A stretch of 34,356 nt of DNA from the NCBI GenBank assembly GCA_018402765.1, contig JAGYIE010000005.1:81082-115437 (forward strand). The letters run 5' to 3'. This stretch comes from Vicingaceae bacterium (GTDB lineage: Bacteria; Bacteroidota; Bacteroidia; Flavobacteriales_E; Vicingaceae). Below the pieces are notes generated by a model, which saw only the letters and a program-made list of their open reading frames with translations, searched no databases and had not been told where the DNA came from. Shown piece by piece: positions 25,508 to 33,369 of the stretch. Position numbers and translations under genes: made by a program. Numbering within the stretch: the first letter of the stretch is position 1; every line of letters begins with the position of its first letter.

Positions 25508-26068
25508 ATGGTATTTAAAGTTGGAGATAAAGTTAGGCTATTGAATGAAGTTGGTGAAGGAATAATAACTGAAATTATTTCTGCAGCTGAAATTATTGTT
25601 CAAACAGATTTTGGAATGGATTTTCCTTATCATGAGAATGATTTGTTGAAAATAAATGATGACAATTCAATTACATTTAAAAAGCGAGAACCTTTAGAAG
25701 AGAAACCAACTTCTAGAACTAAGAGAGAATTTATTGATTCTTTGCCTATCACTCCATCTAAAAGTCCTGAAAAAGGAGTTTATGAAATCGATTTGCATAT
25801 TGAAGAGTTAGTTGCAGAGCCAGGAATATTAACGCCTACTGAAATGCTCCAAATTCAAATTTTACATTTTAGAGAATGTTTAAATGAGGCAATTGCCTTT
25901 AAGATTTCTAAATTGGTTGCAATCCATGGGGTAGGAGAGGGAATCCTAAAAAAAGAAATACGAACAATAATGCGAGACAATTACCCCTTCATTGACTTCC
26001 AAGACGGAAACACGCGAAAATATGGTTTTGGGGCAACAGAAATAACGATACGCAATCTACATAAATAG
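25508..26068 (+). CDS. Smr-domain protein (DUF2027/MutS2-like C-terminal domain)
   Basis: A 186-residue protein. The N-terminal 60 residues form a small beta-rich domain (FKVGDKVRLLNEVGEGIITE and PYHENDLLKI), like the KOW/SH3-like start of Bacteroidota Smr proteins. A charged linker leads to an Smr domain (about 96-186) with DLHIEEL at the start, LVAIHGVGEGILKKEIR near 137-153, and the glycine-rich GNTRKYGFGATEI near the end. Smr domains are nucleic-acid binding and some are endonucleases; in ribosome rescue the Smr protein SmrB cuts mRNA between collided ribosomes. Which role applies here is not known. Its TAG stop lies 12 bases before the rnpB transcript. Confidence 0.9.
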   Translation: MVFKVGDKVRLLNEVGEGIITEIISAAEIIVQTDFGMDFPYHENDLLKINDDNSITFKKREPLEEKPTSRTKREFIDSLPITPSKSPEKGVYEIDLHIEELVAEPGILTPTEMLQIQILHFRECLNEAIAFKISKLVAIHGVGEGILKKEIRTIMRDNYPFIDFQDGNTRKYGFGATEITIRNLHK

Positions 26069-26070
26069 TG

Positions 26071-26078
26071 TAGTTTTG
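26071..26078 (+). promoter_or_regulatory. -7 element (TAGTTTTG) for rnpB
   Basis: TAGTTTTG fits TAnnTTTG exactly and lies 3 bases from the predicted 5' end of RNase P RNA, just after the Smr stop codon. A TTG at the usual -33 position is not apparent; the nearest TTTG (26027-26030) is too far. Confidence 0.55.
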
Positions 26079-26080
26079 CA

Positions 26081-26424
26081 GAGCAAACCGCTCTATCGCT
26101 CTTTTAGCAATAGAAGGGAGGAAAGTCCGGGCAACACAGAGCGCCGTGCCTCAGAGAATCTGAGGGCATGCTTCAGGAATGAAGTATGACAGAAAGTGCA
26201 ACAGAAAGTATACCGCTCGCCTTTGGCGCAGTAAGGGTGAAACGGGGAGGTAAGAGCTCACCAGTAGTATCAGTAATGGTATTAGCTAGGTAAACCTTAC
26301 GGGTTGAAAAGTCAAATATACCGAGGCTTGAGGGTTGCTCGCCTGATCTCGGAGGGTAGACCGATTAGATAAATGATAGAGAAACTATTTCGGTAGTTAC
26401 AGAACCCGGCTTATAGGTTTGTAT
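26081..26424 (+). ncRNA. rnpB: RNase P RNA (bacterial class A)
   Basis: RnpB is the catalytic RNA that trims the 5' ends of tRNA precursors. The sequence holds all hallmark blocks in order: GGAGGAAAGTCCGGGC near 26115-26130, ACAGAAA repeats near 26190-26210, AGGGTGAAACGGGGAGGTAA near 26234-26253, GGTAAACC near 26290, GGTAGACCGATTAGATAAAT near 26355-26374, and ACAGAACCCGGCTTATAG near 26399-26416. CAAACC (26084-26089) pairs with GGTTTG (26416-26421) to close the P1 helix, which sets the ends to within a few bases. The length of about 340 bases is normal. A strong terminator follows. Confidence 0.96.
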
Positions 26425-26430
26425 TTATTA

Positions 26431-26470
26431 AAAAGCCCTTTTCGCTTCTGCGAAAAGGGCTTCTTTTTTC
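26431..26470. terminator. Bidirectional rho-independent terminator between rnpB and the giant adhesin gene
   Basis: An 11-base perfect inverted repeat (26435-26445 with 26450-26460, loop TTCT) has a T-rich tail on the plus strand and a T-run on the minus strand, so it can end both rnpB and the adhesin gene. Confidence 0.93.
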
Positions 26471-26485
26471 AATTGTTATTGATAA

Positions 26486-29400
26486 TTACTCAATTATCAG
26501 TTTCTCAATCCTTACACCATTATTATTAATTAATCTCACGAAGTATAAACCTCTTCCAACATTTAAGTTGATGTCTTTACTTAATGAACCATTAATAATT
26601 AGATTTTCGTAATAAACAACTTGACCATTAATGTTTACCACTTCTAATGTAGAATTAGGAGCAGTTACATTTTGGATTTGCAGTTTAAACTGACCATCGT
26701 TTGGATTCGGGAAGAATGAGATGATCGCATTGTTTTTAGCAACTTCATTAATTCCTACACAAATAGTTACTGTAACATTTACTGTATCAGTATTTGTACA
26801 ACCATTCGCATCCATTACTGTAACAATGTATTGAGAAATGGTATTATTTGGTGTAATCATTTGTGTGGTATCACCTGTATTCCACATATATGAAGTAAAT
26901 ACACCTGCATCTAACATAAAGCCTGCAGTATCGCAAACTATTGTATCGGGTCCAAGGTCGACAGAAGGAGTAAATACTACATCTGTATATCTCATTGGGA
27001 AGATTTGATATCCGCTAGTGTAAGGGATAGAATTGTCAAACTGTCCACCAATACCATTTACAGAACAAAGTTGATCACCTACATTGAAAGTCAAGCTATC
27101 CAATACATCAGTATCAGCATCGACTCTCATCACAAAGTTATTTGTTCCATCTGTCAAAGCTATGTTTTTAGATGAACCACTAGGTACATTTGTTACCGTT
27201 AGGTTTTCCATTCTTATTAAAGCGGACTCTGTAGACTCATCTAAAGTAGTCACCAATACATAAGGAGGAAGAGAAGCACCGGTAGAAATAATCATAATAG
27301 AATCTACTCTTATTTGAGTTAATCCATTAAATTGATCTACAAAACCTCTAACCATAATTGAGTCTCCTTCGTTAACCACGTAGTTACTTACATCTACAAA
27401 ATTGAAGATATTGATGCCTTCTGGAGTAGATGAAGACTGATCAATGATGGTAAATGAAATACCATTGTTACCGTCTAAATCAACACCTGCGACTGTTCCT
27501 GAAGTAAAACAAGTTACGTTTAATGAATCGGCCACTCCTAAAGTATCTTCTTTGTTAATCAATCCAATTGCATAATATGGAGGTTGTGCTATTGGAGGAA
27601 CTCTATTGTAGATGTTAACATTGTCGAAAGCAAATCCTTCATTGTTTACTGAACCATCAGACGCCATAACGAATCTTAACTGCACTGAAGGTAAACCACC
27701 CATACCTGTTAAGTAATGTTTGGCCGTAATCCATCCTTGACTTCCTGCGGTTCCGTCACCTGTCCATGAAGCTCCCGAACCCGTATTATCAAAAGCAGAT
27801 CGAGAAGTGTCATTGTACCAGTTTACAGTATCATTTAGTGCGCCTAGATTCAACCAAGTTGCACCTTGATCTGAAGAAACTTGCAATACTGCACCATCCC
27901 ATTGATTTTCAATATCATACCAAATATCCATTTCTAAATATGGATCAGCTACATTACTAAAATCTAAACATGGACTATTTACAAATGAAAACTCGTTGTT
28001 ATTGTACGCTCCTGTTAGGTTGGTTACCCATGCTTGAGTACCGTTAGATGCAGTATCAATAACCGAACCTGCAGGAACTCCATGAGCCCAAGAAGAATTA
28101 GTTCCGCCTGCTATCCAACTACCATTAGAAGTTTCAAAACTTTCAGTGTATGGGAAAGATACAATATTTAAAGAGCTGATGATATTGGTTGATACAATGT
28201 CATTTGTAGTATCATAATCATTTGCTAATAATGTATAAGCATCTATAGTATATGAACCTGCAGTTGATAGGTTTGTTGCAGTAGTAAATATATAATTTGC
28301 AGATGCTCCTGGAGCAATACTTCCTGTAAATGTTTCAGGTGTAATAGCAACTCCATTTACAGAATACCCAACTTGGAAGTTACTTTGAGCGGCAGCTCCA
28401 ACATTAGAAATAGTCATTTCTACGGAACTTGTTGCACTTAAACCACAACCACTTGTAGGGCTAACAATAGCTGTAGCAGCTAAGTTATTAGCAGGGGCTT
28501 CTTTAATGGAAACATCATCAATAGCTTGGTCTCCTAGCCACATTGATATTGTATTACCTGCACTTGAAGCTCTAAATCTAACTTTCACATCACCTGAATT
28601 GTATGTATAATTAGAAAGGTCATATCCAAAAGACATCCATCCATTCGTATTCTGCTGAATTGAATCAATGATCACAAAGTTTGTGCTGTCAAATGCTTCT
28701 ACATACAATTTGTTAATTGGTGAATAACCTATACCACACATTGCGAAGTAAAATTCTAAATATGGATTAGTTAGCGTAGAAACGTTTACTACAGGCATTT
28801 CTAATACTACGTCAACAACACCTGTTCCTGAGAAATCTAAAGCTGCAAAGCTTCCTGAGTTTCCGGTGTGATCAGTTGGTACAAATGAACAGCCAGTGGT
28901 ATTCCATGAAAATCCAGGAGCACCAAATACCCAAGGTCCGTCTTGTACTGCGCTTTGTGACCAGCAATCAGGTGTGGTATTTCCATCAAATGTTTGAGTA
29001 TATGGAGCGGTGTAAGCAGAGGGACAACCTACATCTATTGTATAATCTTCATAAGACCCCCATGATCCTGTATAACATGGAGTCGGAGGGCCAACGTCCG
29101 TGCCTCCAATTCTCATTCTGTATTGTCCAAAAGGAATATTAGAAGGAACTGTCCAAGATGCTGTTAATGTAGTCGGATTTGTTGCTAAAGAGACTCCTGA
29201 ATACACATTTTCTAAGGTATCGTCAAAATCTAAATCGTTATTCCAATCAACCCATATTTCGGTTACATAGGTATAACCTGTTGCATAGGTAATGTCAATA
29301 TTAACAGTTGAGCCTTGACCAACAGCACCAATTATTGCGCTATAGTCACCATAGTTACCCGGCTCTGCACCTGTAGTATTATTAACAGTATCAAATGCAA

Positions 29401-32400
29401 CATTGACAATCCCGTTTCCATCAACCGATGAAGGAGCAGGAATACAATATCCTGTATAAAATGATGATTGAACTGATGAAGTTGTGTCGCCTACAGAACA
29501 AATAGCTCTTACATACCAATCATAGGTTGTATTCGCAGTTAATCCTGTGATGCTTGCAGTATTTGTAGTCACGATTACTGAGGTTCCTGTACCTGGACTA
29601 AATCCTGCTGTATCATACTCAACTTCCCAAGTTGCAGAAGGGTTAATGTCAACCCAGTTTAAATCTACGGATGTAGGTGTTAAGTTAGCAATTGAAGGAG
29701 CGGAAGGCTGGAAACAACTAGGAGGTAAGCTTAAACTAACATCATCAACAGCTAAATCTCCTGTAAATGAAGAACCCCTTGTACCAACAAATTTTATTTT
29801 TGCAAGTTTTCCTTGTAATCCTGAAATAACATGTGCGTTTAATTTCCAAGCATCGCTTTGATTTGGTTGTTGTTGTCCAATTAAAGAACCTAATGGGATT
29901 AGTGTACCATTGGTATCAATAAAGACTTCTAAGGATCCTGTTGTAGCGCCATACATGTGATACCAATATTCAAGGTAAACAGTTGTATCATTATTTCCAA
30001 TTAGAATACTTGGTGAAACCAATGTATCCGAATTCCCAATAGAGCCTCCAGACGTCTCTAAGAAAACAAATGTTCCTCCTGCTCCAATCGTATGGTCTGC
30101 AGTTGGTCCTGTACTTGGAGAAGGGGTAGATGATCCTGACTGAAAACGTGGATTAGATGTAGCTGTTCTTGACCAACCGTTTGCACTAATTGTAGTGCTA
30201 GTTCCAAAAGTCTGAAAATCTTCGATATATGGAAATGCTTCAGGAGCTACAAATTCTATCGCACCTATATCTGGTGTTGACGTGCTTCTTGTATTTCCAA
30301 AAATATCCGATGTCAAACCTGGTATTGGAGTTCCTTTATTGTCTAAAGAATCTGATAAAGGAGTTAAATCACCATTAACTGCGTCAATAAACATTGGATC
30401 ATCACTAAATGAATTAATATTCAATGTTGCATTTCCTGCTTTGAATGCTGCAAGATCAGTATATACAGGTGTTCCAAACTTTGCTAAGTTAGTTCCACTT
30501 GTATAGTAAATGTTGTAATCCAAAACTATGGGGTTTGCATCAAGACTGTAAAATGCGTAATCCCCACCTGAACTAGAAAAAATATTATTTCTGATGTCTA
30601 AGTTGGCATCATCATTCATGTATAATCCGTAGTCGGCTGCTGAAGTTGTGTTATGATAAATATTTACTTCCTCTACATCATCTAAATAAAGGCCATCATC
30701 ACCACCAATAAATATGTTATTGGCAATTAGTGATTTTGAAGTTACAGGATTATCAAAATTATAATCATTTGCTTCCAAACCATTGTCACCGCCTTCAAAT
30801 CGGTTACCTGTGATAATAAAGTTTTCCAAGTCAGAAGAATACATTCCATCACTAAATGAGCTGGTAAGACCATCTACGAAATTGTCTGTGATAGCCACAT
30901 CGTTATAACCTGTTATGTACAGACCATTATCGTCAGCGTTTAATATTACGTTGTTGTGTACTACTAAATGTTGACTTCTAGCACTAGCGGTAAAGCTACC
31001 ATAAACGGATATACCTCTTTCTCCACCTGTTACAAAATTGTTTGAAATTGTTAAACTGTCCACGTCTGCCGTAGAGTTATCACTGGTTTCAGAGTTTGAA
31101 ATCATTATACCCGCGACATCAGAACTTGTTCCAATTGGCATCGTTACAATATTATGATCTATGGTAATATTATTTGCCCCGTTCCAGATATGAATACCCC
31201 ACTTGTCAAAACCTGTACCTGCAAGAACTTCAATGGTTAAATTTCTTATCGTAAGAAATGTTGTACCATCTATATTTATAGTTGATGCCCTAACAGATTG
31301 ATCATGAGAAATTATCGTATTTGATGCTACTCCTCCATCTATAGTTATAGTGTTTGTTGCACTAACCCCAGGTATTATTCCAAATGATACTTGATCATTG
31401 TAAGTTCCAGGTGCTATGTTTACGGTAACCGGACCACTTACTCCAACATTTGAAGCAAGATTTGCGAAGTCAGATAAGCTTAAAAAGTTTGTGCCTCCTG
31501 ATGCAATAGCAGAATCAATAGTGTAGGTTCCACTCATTGGAAGTCCCACAAAGAAGTTATTTACATTACTCCAATCACTAGAATCACCAACAGCGCAAAT
31601 ACTTCTTACATACCAATCGTAAGATGCGTAGGTTGAAAGACCTGACAAAGTGAATGGATTTGTAACACTTGTAGATACTCGAGTACCTGTTCCTAATGTA
31701 AACCCTGCGATACCATACTCAAATTCCCAAGCGGTAGCAGCACCATTTTCTGTCCATCCTAAAGTAGCTGAAGTATTGGTAATGTTTGTTGCAGCAAGTG
31801 CTGATGGTTTAGGACATGATACGCAAGTAGTAACTTCTACTAGATCAATAGCCATATCTCCCGTAAAACTGGATCCTCTTGTGCTTTTGAATTCTAAATA
31901 AATTTGTTGACCAACATAAACATCTAAATTAACACCTACATTAATAAATGGATCTGTATCTGAAGTTTGGATTTGTCCACTACTCGTAAATACATTTGTA
32001 AAAGGACCTGTTGCAGATGTGCTAACTCCAACTTCAAGTGAGCCAATTGTAGCACCGTAGGCATGATACCAAAAAGAGAGCTCTGCACTTGAGGTACCTG
32101 ATGATAAGTCAATTAATGGTGATATGGCTGAAGTTGTGGCACCTAGGGTGCCTGAAGAGGTTTCAACATATAAATAATTTGAACCACTATGTGCAGAACT
32201 TGGACCTGTGCCAAAAGAACCGGTTCCATTTGCATCATAAACCCATCCATAAGTAAAGGTTGAAGTGCCTACACTTCCCGTCCATCCGCCTACAGTTTCA
32301 AAGTCGTCTGAAAATACAATCTGAGGACCACCTGTAATACAATTTACACCTTGTGCAGTTTGAATCAATGTACTAAAACTTGCAGGAGTTGACCATGGAC

Positions 32401-33151
32401 TAGTATCACCTACTGCACAAATACTTCTTACTGTCCAATCGTATGCTGAGTTGCTCATTAATCCCGACAATACTGCTGATTGGCTTGATGCCAGCATTTT
32501 AGTGCCTGAACCAACTGTATAACCTGAAGGGCCAAATTCATATTGCCAAGCAGTCGATGTTCCTGACTCTACCCAACCTATTGTAGCTGAGTCGGCTGTA
32601 ATATTTGAAGATGTTAAAGCCAAAGGCTCAGGACAATTTGGTAGTGCACTGTAATAAGCTATCACTTCCCAAGTACTGTCAACTACAAAATTATAAGTTG
32701 TATTGCAACCCGAACCTCCCCATGTTCTACCTAGTTCTAGTTGAATTAAAACGGTATCCGTTGCTCCATTTGCAAACGTAAGCCCCGTTCTTGTATAACT
32801 AAATGTTCCACCTGAAAATCCTGACCCACTGAATAGAGTTCCTTCTGCGGATGCTGTAGAAGTCGAAGATAATCTAGAACGCTGCTCAGACATGTAAGCT
32901 CCTGATATGGCAGTAACATCATAGCTTGTAGAAATACTATCTATTCTATTTCCTGACGGAATAATAAGTGATAGCGTTCCCGGGCAACTGGAGCTACCCG
33001 CCGATGAAGTAAAAGAATAATCTGAATCAATAGTTCCTAATTGATAGGTGGCACAGATAGCACCCGGAGGGCATTGTGCTTTAGAATTGTTGATATTAGC
33101 TAAAAGCCCCACAAATGCGGCGATAGCATACAAAAAGGTATTTCTTCTCAT
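26486..33151 (-). CDS. Giant multidomain T9SS-exported adhesin-like protein
   Basis: A 2221-residue exported protein. In order (approximate residues): signal peptide 1-26; beta-rich head 27-170; fibronectin III-like domain 172-262; cleaved-adhesin/MAM-like jelly roll (choice-of-anchor J type) 270-440; second FN3 445-535; right-handed parallel beta-helix 580-885 with repeated N-asn-x-hydrophobic turns; second jelly roll 966-1140; third FN3 1145-1230; GEVED-type domain 1240-1377 (WVDWNNDLDFDD); third jelly roll 1380-1550; CARDB-like strand domain 1550-1660; fourth jelly roll 1660-1850; OB-fold-like or DUF5689-like region 1855-2060; Ig-like SVDLGPD domain 2064-2135; and a T9SS type A tail from 2144 (FFPNPNDG) to the end. 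No catalytic motif is seen. A well-spaced promoter lies upstream at 33230-33260. A second copy lies upstream. Confidence 0.93.
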   Translation of the reverse strand: MRRNTFLYAIAAFVGLLANINNSKAQCPPGAICATYQLGTIDSDYSFTSSAGSSSCPGTLSLIIPSGNRIDSISTSYDVTAISGAYMSEQRSRLSSTSTASAEGTLFSGSGFSGGTFSYTRTGLTFANGATDTVLIQLELGRTWGGSGCNTTYNFVVDSTWEVIAYYSALPNCPEPLALTSSNITADSATIGWVESGTSTAWQYEFGPSGYTVGSGTKMLASSQSAVLSGLMSNSAYDWTVRSICAVGDTSPWSTPASFSTLIQTAQGVNCITGGPQIVFSDDFETVGGWTGSVGTSTFTYGWVYDANGTGSFGTGPSSAHSGSNYLYVETSSGTLGATTSAISPLIDLSSGTSSAELSFWYHAYGATIGSLEVGVSTSATGPFTNVFTSSGQIQTSDTDPFINVGVNLDVYVGQQIYLEFKSTRGSSFTGDMAIDLVEVTTCVSCPKPSALAATNITNTSATLGWTENGAATAWEFEYGIAGFTLGTGTRVSTSVTNPFTLSGLSTYASYDWYVRSICAVGDSSDWSNVNNFFVGLPMSGTYTIDSAIASGGTNFLSLSDFANLASNVGVSGPVTVNIAPGTYNDQVSFGIIPGVSATNTITIDGGVASNTIISHDQSVRASTINIDGTTFLTIRNLTIEVLAGTGFDKWGIHIWNGANNITIDHNIVTMPIGTSSDVAGIMISNSETSDNSTADVDSLTISNNFVTGGERGISVYGSFTASARSQHLVVHNNVILNADDNGLYITGYNDVAITDNFVDGLTSSFSDGMYSSDLENFIITGNRFEGGDNGLEANDYNFDNPVTSKSLIANNIFIGGDDGLYLDDVEEVNIYHNTTSAADYGLYMNDDANLDIRNNIFSSSGGDYAFYSLDANPIVLDYNIYYTSGTNLAKFGTPVYTDLAAFKAGNATLNINSFSDDPMFIDAVNGDLTPLSDSLDNKGTPIPGLTSDIFGNTRSTSTPDIGAIEFVAPEAFPYIEDFQTFGTSTTISANGWSRTATSNPRFQSGSSTPSPSTGPTADHTIGAGGTFVFLETSGGSIGNSDTLVSPSILIGNNDTTVYLEYWYHMYGATTGSLEVFIDTNGTLIPLGSLIGQQQPNQSDAWKLNAHVISGLQGKLAKIKFVGTRGSSFTGDLAVDDVSLSLPPSCFQPSAPSIANLTPTSVDLNWVDINPSATWEVEYDTAGFSPGTGTSVIVTTNTASITGLTANTTYDWYVRAICSVGDTTSSVQSSFYTGYCIPAPSSVDGNGIVNVAFDTVNNTTGAEPGNYGDYSAIIGAVGQGSTVNIDITYATGYTYVTEIWVDWNNDLDFDDTLENVYSGVSLATNPTTLTASWTVPSNIPFGQYRMRIGGTDVGPPTPCYTGSWGSYEDYTIDVGCPSAYTAPYTQTFDGNTTPDCWSQSAVQDGPWVFGAPGFSWNTTGCSFVPTDHTGNSGSFAALDFSGTGVVDVVLEMPVVNVSTLTNPYLEFYFAMCGIGYSPINKLYVEAFDSTNFVIIDSIQQNTNGWMSFGYDLSNYTYNSGDVKVRFRASSAGNTISMWLGDQAIDDVSIKEAPANNLAATAIVSPTSGCGLSATSSVEMTISNVGAAAQSNFQVGYSVNGVAITPETFTGSIAPGASANYIFTTATNLSTAGSYTIDAYTLLANDYDTTNDIVSTNIISSLNIVSFPYTESFETSNGSWIAGGTNSSWAHGVPAGSVIDTASNGTQAWVTNLTGAYNNNEFSFVNSPCLDFSNVADPYLEMDIWYDIENQWDGAVLQVSSDQGATWLNLGALNDTVNWYNDTSRSAFDNTGSGASWTGDGTAGSQGWITAKHYLTGMGGLPSVQLRFVMASDGSVNNEGFAFDNVNIYNRVPPIAQPPYYAIGLINKEDTLGVADSLNVTCFTSGTVAGVDLDGNNGISFTIIDQSSSTPEGINIFNFVDVSNYVVNEGDSIMVRGFVDQFNGLTQIRVDSIMIISTGASLPPYVLVTTLDESTESALIRMENLTVTNVPSGSSKNIALTDGTNNFVMRVDADTDVLDSLTFNVGDQLCSVNGIGGQFDNSIPYTSGYQIFPMRYTDVVFTPSVDLGPDTIVCDTAGFMLDAGVFTSYMWNTGDTTQMITPNNTISQYIVTVMDANGCTNTDTVNVTVTICVGINEVAKNNAIISFFPNPNDGQFKLQIQNVTAPNSTLEVVNINGQVVYYENLIINGSLSKDINLNVGRGLYFVRLINNNGVRIEKLIIE
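26492..27472. repeat. Long direct repeat, copy A (3' part of the giant adhesin gene)
   Basis: This stretch matches 33376-34356 at a fixed offset of 6884 bases. The first 525 bases (26492-27016) are identical to 33376-33900 when compared by eye; about 16 substitutions, clustered in a few spots, fall in the remaining 456 bases. The match runs to the window edge, so its full length is unknown. Confidence 0.95.
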
Positions 33152-33229
33152 AAGGCAAATAATTGATTATAAATTAATTAATTACCTCTCTAGAAATTGT
33201 AGTAGGATCTTCCGGGGAAAGAAGAAGTT

Positions 33230-33260
33230 CAAATCTATATTAATTCATTGGATTCTCAAA
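33230..33260 (-). promoter_or_regulatory. Bacteroidota-type promoter of the giant adhesin gene
   Basis: On the minus strand a TTTG -33 element (33257-33260) and a TAGATTTG -7 element (33230-33237) are separated by 19 bases, the spacing expected for the Bacteroidota housekeeping sigma factor. The predicted start near 33224 leaves a leader of about 70 bases. This is the best-formed promoter in the window. Confidence 0.6.
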
Positions 33261-33319
33261 GGAATTAATATAAAATTGTTAATAACTTTTACAAATAATT
33301 AAAAATTTGTAAAAATAAG

Positions 33320-33349
33320 AAAGGCCCGTTTCTAATGAAACGAGCCTTT
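33320..33349 (-). terminator. Rho-independent terminator of the second adhesin copy
   Basis: A 13-base inverted repeat with one mismatch (33320-33332 with 33337-33349, loop TAAT) is followed on the minus strand by a T-rich stretch, 20 bases after the stop at 33370. It separates the two tandem copies. Confidence 0.85.
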
Positions 33350-33369
33350 AAAAGTTTTAAGCTTATTGC

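Noticed and set aside
30500-31400. A CRISPR-like or tandem DNA repeat array
   Set aside because: The regular pattern is the periodicity of beta-helix coils in the protein; the DNA units differ and no fixed-length repeat and spacer scheme is present.
27766-31901. Several plus-strand open frames of 64-104 codons inside the giant adhesin gene
   Set aside because: They lie opposite a continuous 2221-codon gene with clear domains and have no recognisable family, start context or codon pattern of their own.
33152-33369. An insertion sequence or attachment site between the two adhesin copies
   Set aside because: The gap holds only a promoter and a terminator; no transposase, terminal inverted repeats or target duplication was found.
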